Below, piece by piece: positions 17,553 through 26,461 of a stretch of DNA of 40,096 nt. Each line of letters starts with the position of its first letter. The first letter of the stretch is position 1. The notes under the pieces are model-generated. The model saw only the letters and a list, made by a program, of their open reading frames with translations. It searched no databases and was not told the DNA's origin. Source of the DNA: Bifidobacteriaceae bacterium (GTDB lineage Bacteria > Actinomycetota > Actinomycetes > Actinomycetales > WQXJ01); contig JAITLE010000039.1 in NCBI GenBank assembly GCA_031278075.1, positions 1 to 40,096 on the forward strand, given 5' to 3'. A program made the translations under genes and the position numbers.

Positions 17553-18322
17553 AGCACCTCGTACGGACGGATGGCCTTGGAGCCCAACTCCATGACCTGG
17601 ACATTGGCTGAGGCGCGCTCGGCTAGGTCGCGGTAGCCCAACTCCTGGGACTCGCGACCCAACGCTTTGGTCTGAGCGATAGCCTCTTCCGGTTCGGCGC
17701 CGGACAGGTACAGTGTCGAAGCCAGGCTCAAGCCCACCTTGACCCTGGTCCGGGCAGAGTTCGCGTCAACCGCGAGGGCCGCCTCAAATGATGCACGGGC
17801 GCCGGCCCAGTCGCCGGCCGCTAGGCGGAAAACACCTTGCTTCTCGCGGAGCTGACGCACCATCGACGTCCAAGACGGCGAGCGGCCCGCCAATGTGATT
17901 CCGCTCGGCCCCACCGCCTCTAGCACCGCTATTTCGCCGACGATCGCCTCGCTCGTGGGCGAGGCCACCATAAGGTCGAACGACTCGGCGTCAGACGTGT
18001 CCGCGGCGAAGCGTGACAAGGCCAAGCCGACAAGGAAGAACCCGATCGACTCGGTCCAGCCGATGGCTGCGGCCCGCGCCAGCCAGCGGGTCCGCCAGGT
18101 GGCCAAACCCTCCCAGTCGTGCAGTTGGGCCGCGGCCAATGCGGCCAGGCGACAGGTCTCCGTGTCCTCCGGAGACGGCGGCCGGGCCTGGATCTCGTCG
18201 AAGTGCTCGCTCGCGAGGTTGAGAGCGCGCGCCGCCGCGGGGTCGTCAGGGCGATACCGCATAGCGTCGATTGCCGCTTGGACTGCGCTGAGGAGCGCCA
18301 CTGCGCCAGGGAATGTGGCCAT
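17549..18322 (-). CDS. TPR-like helical repeat protein
   Basis: REKQGVFRLAAGDWAGARASFEAALAVDANSARTRVKVGLSLASTLYLSGAEPEEAIAQTKALGRE. Confidence 0.6.
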   Translation of the reverse strand: MATFPGAVALLSAVQAAIDAMRYRPDDPAAARALNLASEHFDEIQARPPSPEDTETCRLAALAAAQLHDWEGLATWRTRWLARAAAIGWTESIGFFLVGLALSRFAADTSDAESFDLMVASPTSEAIVGEIAVLEAVGPSGITLAGRSPSWTSMVRQLREKQGVFRLAAGDWAGARASFEAALAVDANSARTRVKVGLSLASTLYLSGAEPEEAIAQTKALGRESQELGYRDLAERASANVQVMELGSKAIRPYEVL

Positions 18323-18611
18323 TGCTCGAACCTATACCCGGAGCCGACCGTGGGGCGAGCGGGCGGCGGTGGTCGCCGCGTTGTTCGGCTCAGTGGAGCG
18401 CCTTGGCACTCAGACGATCACCTGGGATCTCGCCATCACCCCTGACGGCAGGGTCTTGTACTCGACAGACCACACTCTTGTCTTGCTGACGCCGCGATGA
18501 GCCAGCCACTCGGCGCCGCGGGATCTGTTGCGCGCCACGCGGGCTTGGGCAAGACTTATGGACTGTGCGCCAGCGGGGGCTGCGCACGAATCCAAACACC
18601 CAGGAGGACCG

Positions 18612-21434
18612 ATGACGGCCGCTGAAGCGCCCGGCGAGCTTGACAAGCCCACCTTGATTATCAGCCCTCACACGGGTAAGAACCCAGTTGACAGCTTTAG
18701 TGGAGTGCCTCGCATTCTTGTGTGCCCGGACAGCGACACGTACAACCGAGAGCTTTCGAGTTCGCAGGCGAACTCGTCCGTGCTGTTAGTCGATCCCGGT
18801 GAGGATGCCGGCGGCGTGATCGGAGACCTGTTCGGCGCCGTGCTGTACTTGAAGCAAACCAAGGCGAAGCCGCCCAAAGGATCGTGGTTGGATAAGGAGC
18901 GGTGTGAGCGGCCCGTGTGCTGGCTCCCGCAGGGGGCGGATCGCGCCAGCCACGGTTTCGAGTTGGCCGAGGCCTGCCGGTTCTCGGGCATACCGCTGAT
19001 CGTCACCCAAGGCGACAAGCCGACCCGCAGGTTCCCGGAGCGCCCGCATTCATCGACCATTCGGTGGGCCTTCAGGGCTAGTTTGGACAAGCCGGGCGCC
19101 GAGGACATCCGGGCGCGCGGGTTCACCACCCTGATCAAGCAAGGGAAGACGCCCCAGAGTTGCCAGACGAACCTCTTGCTGCGCCTGCTGGGCGACAACG
19201 ACTTCCTGCTGCGCCCAGATCACGAGTCGGCTTGCGCCGATCTGCTCGAGCGGAAGGGTTATCCGCTTGCGGCAGCTGAACTGCGCCGCTTGATCGCGTG
19301 GTGGCTGCAACAGCGCATTTGGCACTACAAGAACTATGTGCCCGAGATGGTGCTCCACGACGACGTCCACTCCGCCGCGGTCGACCGCAACGTCGCCAGC
19401 TTCTGCGAACCGTTCCTGGCCCCAGCGGCCGCACCCGAATCGGCGCCGCTGTCAGCGGAGGACGTGTTCGCGCTCGCCGTCACGGCTTGGCTCCACGACA
19501 TAGGCCACGCCTCGATGACGTACGGCCCGGCCGGTGAGCCTCGCCGCGCCTCCAACGCCTTCGACGTCCGCGAATTCCACGGGATCTTTTCAGCCGACCG
19601 CCTGCTGAGCCCTAAAATCGACGATCGGTCGCTCCACGGTTTGGATGACATAGCTAAGACTCTCCATTACCCCCAACTTCTTGGCAAGGTGGCGGCGCTC
19701 AGTGCCCACCATCAGGGCTGGACTTCTTGCGACGCGCAAGGCGTCCAGAACAAGCCTGACCTTTTCGACGACACGCTGCTGCGACCCGATTACAGCGACC
19801 GCGCCGACACATTCCTGGAGAATGGACCTTTCATCTCGTCCTTCGACACCGACGCGATCCAAATGGCACACCTTGCGGACGCCACCGACGAGGACAAACA
19901 GGCCCACATCGAAGCCTTACACAGACTGCTAGCCATCATCCGACTCGCGGACGCGATGGACGTCGGCTTGCATCGAGCCCCTAATACCACCACCCAGGAC
20001 GCTATACGGACCGATCTGTTCGACGAGTTCCTGAACCAACTTTCCGCGGTGAGCCTAGACGAAACTACCGTCAAAGGATTGAAAGCCGTTATCGACGAAG
20101 TCAAAATGGCGTTCCATGCGACCGGCGGAGAACAGAAGGTCACGCCCCAGTCGCTTGTCGAGCACATCAACCCTCGAATCAAAGCGATGCGGGAAAGGGC
20201 GCCTCGTGAACACCAATCCGAAATTAAGAAGGTCGGGAAGTATGCTCCATACCTATTGAAGCAGGTTTACTATTACGCCGAGCAGGAGCGAATCGCGATG
20301 CTGTCGCCAGTCCCCGTGGAGCCGAGTGCGGACAGCAAAGGGGGGCCGACCTATGCCTTGTGCATATACGTCGTGCCGAACACGGCCAAGAACTCCAACG
20401 AGCCAGACGAAGTGGAAGAACTGGCGCAGAGTTTAGCTCTCCGTGAATGGGGCGTAGAACACGTGCGCCAAGGAAAAGCCGAGGCGGCCGACTCAAAAAA
20501 GGGCGCAATATTGACTTACCTCACGGAGGGTCTGGGATTCCGCCTCGACGCGGAGTCCTTGCCAGTGGAGTTGATTGACCCGTCCGTGATGTGTTGGGTC
20601 CGCCTAGAGTCTAAGCAGCCGCCATCCAGGAAGGCTTCCAAACCCACTCCTATCAGCGCCATCCCGAACGGATTCGGCGAATGGACGGTGTTCGACGGGT
20701 CGGAGTATTCGCCTCACATTGAGGTGGCGGGGGCCAGCATTGCCACGGACCTGGCGCGATCGGCCCTGGCGGCGCTGAGCGAAGACGGCAAGCTCCACAC
20801 CCGCCCGGTTCACGGCGGTCCGAGCACCGCCGAAGAGCTCCCCGGGCTCACTTCGCCGGCCCAGTGCCTGGGTTACTGTCAGCAGGACGAGACGCACTTC
20901 GCGCTCGTTCACGAGAAGAACAGCACTGGGCTGACGTTGTATGCGCGCAATTCGAGCGGCGGAGCCTGGGAGCGCGCGCCTGACGCCCTGTTCAAGAGGA
21001 ACGGTCCTAGCGCTTTGCGGGCTTTCCCGGTCCCTGGTCCTTCCGATGCTGATCGAGACCGCTGGGTCTGCTTGACGAAGGACGGCAGGCTGAAGCACTT
21101 CAGTCCAACACTCAAAGGCGCGGACTTCGCTCCTGGCGGGGAGGGCTGGGAAGCGCCGTATATCGACTTCGACGTGGTTGAACACCAGGGTTCGGTCTGG
21201 TGGGCAGCAATCACGAAGAAAGGCCGGATAGTCGTTCTTAGCACCCAGATGAACGAGGCCCCGCCTGCGACTCAACGGGAGCAGCCAGGCAAGCCGAAGA
21301 TCGAGAAGGGCGTCAAGGCGGAGGCGCTGTGGTGGGCGCCGACGCCGGTCGGCGGCCTCACACTGGTGGTTCAATTCGCTGACGGCACGCGCGCGTTCGC
21401 CCTCGCGAATGACGGAACATGGAGGGACAACTGA
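18612..21434 (+). CDS. HD-domain protein with C-terminal beta-propeller-like region
   Basis: VLHDDVHSAAVDRNV...VTAWLHDIGHASMTYG...REFHGIFSADRLLS...VAALSAHHQGW; AGGAGG upstream of ATG 18612; C-term repeats such as WVCLTKDGRLKHFSP and WWAAITKKGRIVVLS. Confidence 0.8.
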   Translation: MTAAEAPGELDKPTLIISPHTGKNPVDSFSGVPRILVCPDSDTYNRELSSSQANSSVLLVDPGEDAGGVIGDLFGAVLYLKQTKAKPPKGSWLDKERCERPVCWLPQGADRASHGFELAEACRFSGIPLIVTQGDKPTRRFPERPHSSTIRWAFRASLDKPGAEDIRARGFTTLIKQGKTPQSCQTNLLLRLLGDNDFLLRPDHESACADLLERKGYPLAAAELRRLIAWWLQQRIWHYKNYVPEMVLHDDVHSAAVDRNVASFCEPFLAPAAAPESAPLSAEDVFALAVTAWLHDIGHASMTYGPAGEPRRASNAFDVREFHGIFSADRLLSPKIDDRSLHGLDDIAKTLHYPQLLGKVAALSAHHQGWTSCDAQGVQNKPDLFDDTLLRPDYSDRADTFLENGPFISSFDTDAIQMAHLADATDEDKQAHIEALHRLLAIIRLADAMDVGLHRAPNTTTQDAIRTDLFDEFLNQLSAVSLDETTVKGLKAVIDEVKMAFHATGGEQKVTPQSLVEHINPRIKAMRERAPREHQSEIKKVGKYAPYLLKQVYYYAEQERIAMLSPVPVEPSADSKGGPTYALCIYVVPNTAKNSNEPDEVEELAQSLALREWGVEHVRQGKAEAADSKKGAILTYLTEGLGFRLDAESLPVELIDPSVMCWVRLESKQPPSRKASKPTPISAIPNGFGEWTVFDGSEYSPHIEVAGASIATDLARSALAALSEDGKLHTRPVHGGPSTAEELPGLTSPAQCLGYCQQDETHFALVHEKNSTGLTLYARNSSGGAWERAPDALFKRNGPSALRAFPVPGPSDADRDRWVCLTKDGRLKHFSPTLKGADFAPGGEGWEAPYIDFDVVEHQGSVWWAAITKKGRIVVLSTQMNEAPPATQREQPGKPKIEKGVKAEALWWAPTPVGGLTLVVQFADGTRAFALANDGTWRDN

Positions 21435-22597
21435 TGGGTCGCGCCGCCATTCTGATCGGGATTGACCAGTATTCGTTCCTGAGCGAGGACCAGCCCGGGC
21501 CTGCCGAAGCGGCGGAGAAGCTCGCAGAGGCTCTAAGGCGCGCCGACCCTGGGGGCTGGGGACCGACGGTGAAAACCGTGCCGGCCGAGTGCGGCCCGGT
21601 GAGCGCTGAGGAGCTCAACGAATCCGTCGCCGATGGGCTGTCGGGTTTGGAAGACAGTGATGAGCTGCTGTTCTATTTCGCCGGGTTCGCCTTCAACAGG
21701 GGACACGACCTGCTCCTGGCGGCTTCAGATCACCGCCCCTATCAGCTATCCGGCAGCGAGTTGCGGCTCTCGTGGCTGCTCGACCAGGTGCGCGCGCGGA
21801 ATTTGAAGAATGCGACCATCATCCTGGACTGCTTCGGCGGAGCGGCAGTCCAGGCGATGAACATCCCACGCGGCACGGTGGTGTTGGCCAACACCCAGGC
21901 CGGTTACGGTTGGCCGAGGCAAGCCCTTTCCAACGCCTTGGCGGCGGGGCTCGACGGGCCCCGGGGAACGAAGAAGGGCCAGGCCCGCGCGTGGGACCAG
22001 TCCGGGCAGGTCACCACCCTGTCCTGGTTCATGAGCGCCATCAGCGCGCTGGCGACCGACGACAACTGGGAGCCGATCGTCCAAGGTTCGCTCAGCGGGG
22101 CGGCGACCGTTGGCTGGGTCGAGATCCTCCAACGCGCCGAGATGCTCCGGTTGCCCAAGTTGTTCCCCCAGCGCGAGGATGGGAGCCACACCGCCACCCT
22201 GTCTCCTGAAATGGAATGGCCACACGGGATCGGCGTCGACCAAATACGGAAGACGCTGAAGTGGGGCGACGACCCGAAGGTGGAAGCCGCCATCGCCGCG
22301 GTCGAAGCCAAAGGCAAGGAGTTCGGGTTCCACAGCCGCCCGCTCGGTTATAGCGCAGAAGACCGCCACGCGCCCGAATTCGAGCCCGAACAGGATATGG
22401 AACTCATCAAGAAGCTCCGCGACGCTGGACTGCTCGAATCGATCGAACCGTATAGCGACCTGTTCTGGTCGTGTCTGTCTCACGGCACGGCGAAGCTCAA
22501 CGACAGCGGCGTCGCGTTGTGGAAAATAGCTGAGGCTGAGGCGAAGCACGAGCAGGCGGCTCCCGCCGATCAGGCCGTCGGCGACGCCTCAGCGTGA
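21434..22597 (+). CDS. Caspase-fold (peptidase C14-like) protein, probably catalytically inactive
   Basis: MGRAAILIGIDQYSF...DELLFYFAGFAFNRGHDLLLAASD...NATIILDCFGGAAVQ; caspase scaffold, but the YFxGH His and DCCxxG Cys positions read F; TGATG overlap with HD gene stop. Confidence 0.7.
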   Translation: MGRAAILIGIDQYSFLSEDQPGPAEAAEKLAEALRRADPGGWGPTVKTVPAECGPVSAEELNESVADGLSGLEDSDELLFYFAGFAFNRGHDLLLAASDHRPYQLSGSELRLSWLLDQVRARNLKNATIILDCFGGAAVQAMNIPRGTVVLANTQAGYGWPRQALSNALAAGLDGPRGTKKGQARAWDQSGQVTTLSWFMSAISALATDDNWEPIVQGSLSGAATVGWVEILQRAEMLRLPKLFPQREDGSHTATLSPEMEWPHGIGVDQIRKTLKWGDDPKVEAAIAAVEAKGKEFGFHSRPLGYSAEDRHAPEFEPEQDMELIKKLRDAGLLESIEPYSDLFWSCLSHGTAKLNDSGVALWKIAEAEAKHEQAAPADQAVGDASA

Positions 22598-23913
22598 AGG
22601 GTGACTTCGAGCCCTTCGTCGATCGCCGCTCGCACGCCGGCGCCGCTCGCCTCCGGCGGGATCTCCCGCAGAGCCTCAGCTAGCTTTCCGCCCAACTCAC
22701 GCTCGATGAAGTACTCGACGTCGCGACCACCCGACTGAAGCGGGGCACGATTCGCGAGGTCGGCGACGGCATCGGGCGCTATCCGATCCAGGAGCAGGCC
22801 GTAGGACTCGACAATCCGCTGCACGGTCAAAACGATCAACTGGGCTGTGACCGCCGGCGAGAGCGGTTTGAAGACGAGAACGCGGCCCAAGCGGCCGACG
22901 ATCTCCGGCGGGTATCCGTGGTCGCGCAGGAACCGGCGGAGCCGCTGATCCGAAGCGTCGGCCAGGGGCTGGACCGCGGCGGCGTCCTTATTGGATGTGA
23001 ACAAGAGGATCGCCTGCCGCGCGTCGATTTCGCGCGCTTGTCCACCGATGCGACCCGCGTCCATCAAGTTCATGATGGAACGCCATAGCTGCGGATGGGC
23101 CTTGTCCATCTCGTCGAGCAGGATCACCGTCTTGGGATTGTTGCGCAAAGCCGACGCGAGATCGTGACCGTCGTCGTAACCGATATATCCCGGAGGCGCG
23201 CCGAACAGGCGCGAGACGCTGTGCCGCTCGCTGAATTCACTCATGTCGAGGCGCTCGTATGACCACTGGGCGCCGCTGGTCTCAGTGAGGTGTTCGGCGA
23301 GTTGCTCCGCCGCGAGTGTCTTGCCCGTCCCGGTCGCCCCGATCAAGAGCGCAGAAGCGGGACGGCGTGGATATGGCTTCGCCAAATGGTGCGCCGCCAA
23401 CTCGACGAGGCCGTTGATCGCGGCGTCCTGCCCCAGCACCTGGGCCGAGAGAACCTGCCCGAGTTCAGCGGGGGTCGGCGCCGGCTTCGATTGGATCTCG
23501 ACCTGCTCCAGTTCGGTCACCTGCTCGACAGGCAAGCGCCGGACCGGTGGGCGCTTCGGGGCAGACCGCCCGGGGCGCGCCTGCCGCCCGGCCGACGCGC
23601 GCGGTTCCCCTCGCGCCTGGCTGGGCGCGCCGAGTTTCTGGCGCAGCCACGCGACGCAATCCCCGAAGGTCTCGAACCGGCGGGTGCCGGTGGCGACCCA
23701 TTCAGCGATCTCAGGGTCCTCAGGACCGGTGAATTCTATCCCGCGGCGAATATGCAACAACGTCTCGTCGCCGCTGGTTTCGATGCCGATGTCGGCGTGA
23801 TCCGGCAGACAGCCGTCCGGCAGCGGGTGACGCGGGTAGACGACGCACGCCTCCCTGGACCGACGTTCGAGGGTGGCGATGGTGTCCCGGCTGGCAGTTG
23901 TGAGATTGGCCAC
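22570..23913 (-). CDS. ClpA/ClpB-like AAA+ ATPase (single AAA module)
   Basis: SALLIGATGTGKTLAAEQLAEHL...LDMSEFSERHSVSRLFGAPPGYIGYDDG...KTVILLDEMDKAHPQLWRSIMNLMDAGRI; GTG start at 23913. Confidence 0.88.
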   Translation of the reverse strand: MANLTTASRDTIATLERRSREACVVYPRHPLPDGCLPDHADIGIETSGDETLLHIRRGIEFTGPEDPEIAEWVATGTRRFETFGDCVAWLRQKLGAPSQARGEPRASAGRQARPGRSAPKRPPVRRLPVEQVTELEQVEIQSKPAPTPAELGQVLSAQVLGQDAAINGLVELAAHHLAKPYPRRPASALLIGATGTGKTLAAEQLAEHLTETSGAQWSYERLDMSEFSERHSVSRLFGAPPGYIGYDDGHDLASALRNNPKTVILLDEMDKAHPQLWRSIMNLMDAGRIGGQAREIDARQAILLFTSNKDAAAVQPLADASDQRLRRFLRDHGYPPEIVGRLGRVLVFKPLSPAVTAQLIVLTVQRIVESYGLLLDRIAPDAVADLANRAPLQSGGRDVEYFIERELGGKLAEALREIPPEASGAGVRAAIDEGLEVTLHAEASPTA

Positions 23914-24033
23914 AATAACTCCTATAACGCTGGGCGCCGAATTGTCCGGCCCCGGGTGGATTTTGGGTTGGCGGCCCCGGGCCGAACAGGGGCTGAAACG
24001 CTCGTCCTGTCCGGCTCGGGGCCCGGTGACGCG

Positions 24034-25743
24034 TCAAGCCGCGAGCCTGATGACTCGTTCCGCGACCGACGCGCGTCTGGCCTCGCCATAGACCCGGGTC
24101 AAGATCCGAGTCTCGGCGAAGGTTCCGATTTGGTCCGTGAGGTCACCGGTCCCGCCGCAGTCCGGGCAGGCTCCGCCGGGCGATCCGGGGCCGTCGGGCG
24201 TGGGCCTGGTCCACAGCGTCTCGTCCATCACGCAGGAACCGTCCCGGACGGCATCGAGCCGCGTGAAAGCCGGCAGCGGACTGTCCGGGTCGAGGCGTGT
24301 CAGATCGAGGTTCCGATCCGCGAGCCGCTCCATCCATCCCCGATACCGGATCGTCGCCGGGTGGTCTGGCTGCGCGAGCGGGTTGAGCGCGTGCAGCAAG
24401 GCCAGGGTCACGACCTGCTTCGACTCGTTGACCCTGTCGGTCGCGAGGATCGGCGTGCCGTCGGAGGTGACGTCGTTGACGTACCGGTCCTGCAGGTAGG
24501 CACGGTAACGGCTGGATTGCGCGCAGCGGATGCAAGCCTCGGTCAGGCCGGGAGCGGCGAAGGCCAGCTCAACGCCGCGGCCTTCCGCATAGACGTTGGC
24601 GGCTAAGGTCGGCACGCCGAAGTGCAGACCGAGACGTTGGACGCGGTCCTGTGCGGCGAAGTTGTCGGTGAACGCGCCCAGCAGCGTCAACGCTGGTATT
24701 GCCGCCGGGCCGGCCGGCAACGGTTCCCGCAGCAGCCGGTGGAAGCCGATGTCGTCGATGGCGTCGTCCTTGGCTTGTACCGTCCACACATGGCAGTTGG
24801 GATTGAGGCGGGTGAGCCGGCGGGCCAGCGCGTCGCATTTGGCGATGCCGATGTCCAGCGGATCGGCGTCTTGGGTGCCGATGTTCTTCGGTTCGACCCT
24901 GTCGGGATCGATCAGCACGAACTGGCCCGTGCCCATCCGCGCCATCTTCTCCAGGTAGCCCGCCGAGCCGCCCACGCCGATGGCGACCACCCGAGTCGAG
25001 GTCATCACTCGCGGGTCGTAGGCGCTGCGCACACGTTCCAGGTACGGGTTGGGGCGGGGACGCTCGTGGAGGTGGTCTGGAGCTAAGACGATCACGGGCG
25101 CGTCGAGGACCGCCACGCCGTCGCCATGCCGGCCCGCGCGCGAGCGACGGTTTCTCCTCCCAGTTCCGGATCGGACGGCCACGAAGCCGTTGATGAGGAA
25201 TTCACTCGCGTCCGGCACGGTCCTGACGATGGGCATGGCCATGCGGTCGAGCTTCGGCACGGCGGCCAGGATGCGTTCAGCGTAAACTCGGTCCCCGCCA
25301 GAAGGGCTGGTGGCGGCGCCGGGGTGGCTGTGGACAAACCCCATGAAATCGATTCCTTGGGGATCCCATTCCTCACGCAGCAAACGATTGATCACTTGGA
25401 CGTCGGGCGTGTAGGTGACGCTGGTCACCGCGGCGCTCCGGTCGAGGTGAACATGCGTGATCAGACCCAGCTTCCGGTTTCCGCCGAGGACGGCGCCGGT
25501 CTCCGCCCGAAGCCGGCCGATGCTCCGGCCGATGGCCTCGTGCACGGGGCGTGTCATCGTGAGACTCATGCGCTCCGAGAGCTGTTCTGGGACGAGACGG
25601 GTGACCCGTCCGGTTGTGACCGACCCTTGTTGGCCGGGGATGAAGTCCGCACCCTCGACGCGTTGCGCCGGTCGGATCCGGCCGCCTTTGAACCACCTGA
25701 TGATTTGGCAATCAGGGTCTCTTGGGCGGGAATGGCTGATCAT
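24034..25743 (-). CDS. JAB/MPN (DUB-like) - ThiF/E1-like adenylyltransferase fusion
   Basis: JAB: TGAVLGG...IDFMGFVHSHPGAATSPSGGDR; E1: VVAIGVGGSAGYLEKMARMGTGQFVLIDPDRVEPKNIGTQ...DIGIAKCDALARRLTRLNPNCHVW; CPDCGG near C-terminus; AGGAGA SD. Confidence 0.88.
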   Translation of the reverse strand: MISHSRPRDPDCQIIRWFKGGRIRPAQRVEGADFIPGQQGSVTTGRVTRLVPEQLSERMSLTMTRPVHEAIGRSIGRLRAETGAVLGGNRKLGLITHVHLDRSAAVTSVTYTPDVQVINRLLREEWDPQGIDFMGFVHSHPGAATSPSGGDRVYAERILAAVPKLDRMAMPIVRTVPDASEFLINGFVAVRSGTGRRNRRSRAGRHGDGVAVLDAPVIVLAPDHLHERPRPNPYLERVRSAYDPRVMTSTRVVAIGVGGSAGYLEKMARMGTGQFVLIDPDRVEPKNIGTQDADPLDIGIAKCDALARRLTRLNPNCHVWTVQAKDDAIDDIGFHRLLREPLPAGPAAIPALTLLGAFTDNFAAQDRVQRLGLHFGVPTLAANVYAEGRGVELAFAAPGLTEACIRCAQSSRYRAYLQDRYVNDVTSDGTPILATDRVNESKQVVTLALLHALNPLAQPDHPATIRYRGWMERLADRNLDLTRLDPDSPLPAFTRLDAVRDGSCVMDETLWTRPTPDGPGSPGGACPDCGGTGDLTDQIGTFAETRILTRVYGEARRASVAERVIRLAA

Positions 25744-25786
25744 AGTTTTCTCCTGTCACATTTGGGATTCGGTGGCGCCCGTCGGT

Positions 25787-26137
25787 CTAGAACCACGGGC
25801 CGGGTCGGGGCCTACCGGGTGGTGGCTCGAACTTCCCGGTGGCGATGTAGTTTTCCGTGCAGTCGGCCCAGAGCGCTGCGACTGCTTGGGCGTCTGAGAG
25901 GGTCTTGATGGTGTTGTCCCAGCAGATGTACGGGCGTGAGCCGATTCCGAAACGGTGGGTTTGGACGCTGCCCGAGGGTCTTCCTCCGTAGCTCGGCGAG
26001 GCGGTGATGTAGATCTTCCAGCCCGACACCGTGTGTTCGAATGTGAACCAGTAGCCGCGCCTGGACGGCCAGGCCTGGTAAAGGCGGTCGTGCCAGGTTC
26101 CGATCTGACGGGCGTATTGCTCAGTTGCAGATGCCAT
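25787..26137 (-). CDS. Small E2/UBC-like protein, paralog 1 (tentative)
   Basis: RRGYWFTFEHTVSGWKIYITASPSYGGRPSGSVQTHRFGIGSRPYICWDNTIKTLSDAQAVAALWADCTENYIATGKF; paralogous to two neighbours; GAGGAG SD. Confidence 0.6.
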   Translation of the reverse strand: MASATEQYARQIGTWHDRLYQAWPSRRGYWFTFEHTVSGWKIYITASPSYGGRPSGSVQTHRFGIGSRPYICWDNTIKTLSDAQAVAALWADCTENYIATGKFEPPPGRPRPGPWF

Positions 26138-26225
26138 TGTGGCGCTCCTCTTGCGGGTTGGCGCGCTGGCGCCGGCCGCTCACGCGAAACCGACGCCAGC
26201 GCCTTGGTGTGGCGGCATGCTGCGG

Positions 26226-26360
26226 TCAGCAGCGATGCGTCCGCCACTTGTAGCTGTCAGCCGCGAACCAGTGCTGACACTTCGGGCACTTGACCACGCC
26301 CCCGTGGAACGTCCCGGCGGGGATCTCCTCCGGACGAACCGGGTTCTTGTCGGCTTTCAT
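26226..26360 (-). CDS. 44-aa zinc-ribbon-like miniprotein (absent from the supplied ORF track)
   Basis: Translated by hand: MKADKNPVRPEEIPAGTFHGGVVKCPKCQHWFAADSYKWRTHRC*; CPKC...HRC metal-ligand pattern; SD AAAGGAACCACTATG. Confidence 0.7.
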   Translation of the reverse strand: MKADKNPVRPEEIPAGTFHGGVVKCPKCQHWFAADSYKWRTHRC

Positions 26361-26424
26361 AGTGGTTCCTTTCTTGTTGGTGTTGATGGTTGGGGCAGCG
26401 GAGGCCTTCGACCTCCATCACCTA

Positions 26425-26442
26425 GCGCGCAAAATGCATCCG
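26425..26442 (-). promoter_or_regulatory. Motif copy C: CGGATGCATTTTGCGCGC, upstream of zinc-ribbon gene
   Basis: Matches motif copies at 30495, 30567 and 37922. Confidence 0.5.
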
Positions 26443-26461
26443 GACTCGGCTGCCGCCTTGG

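Noticed and set aside
18500-18560. TTGCGCGC in GGGATCTGTTGCGCGCC as a fifth regulatory motif copy
   Set aside because: Only the 3' half matches; needs a gap to align the CGGATG half
24515-24535. CGGATGCAAGCC as motif copy
   Set aside because: Within JAB-E1 coding sequence and lacking the TTGCG half
23290-24606. 438-aa plus-strand ORF antisense to Clp-like and JAB-E1 genes
   Set aside because: Opposes genes with recognisable catalytic motifs; composition typical of shadow ORFs
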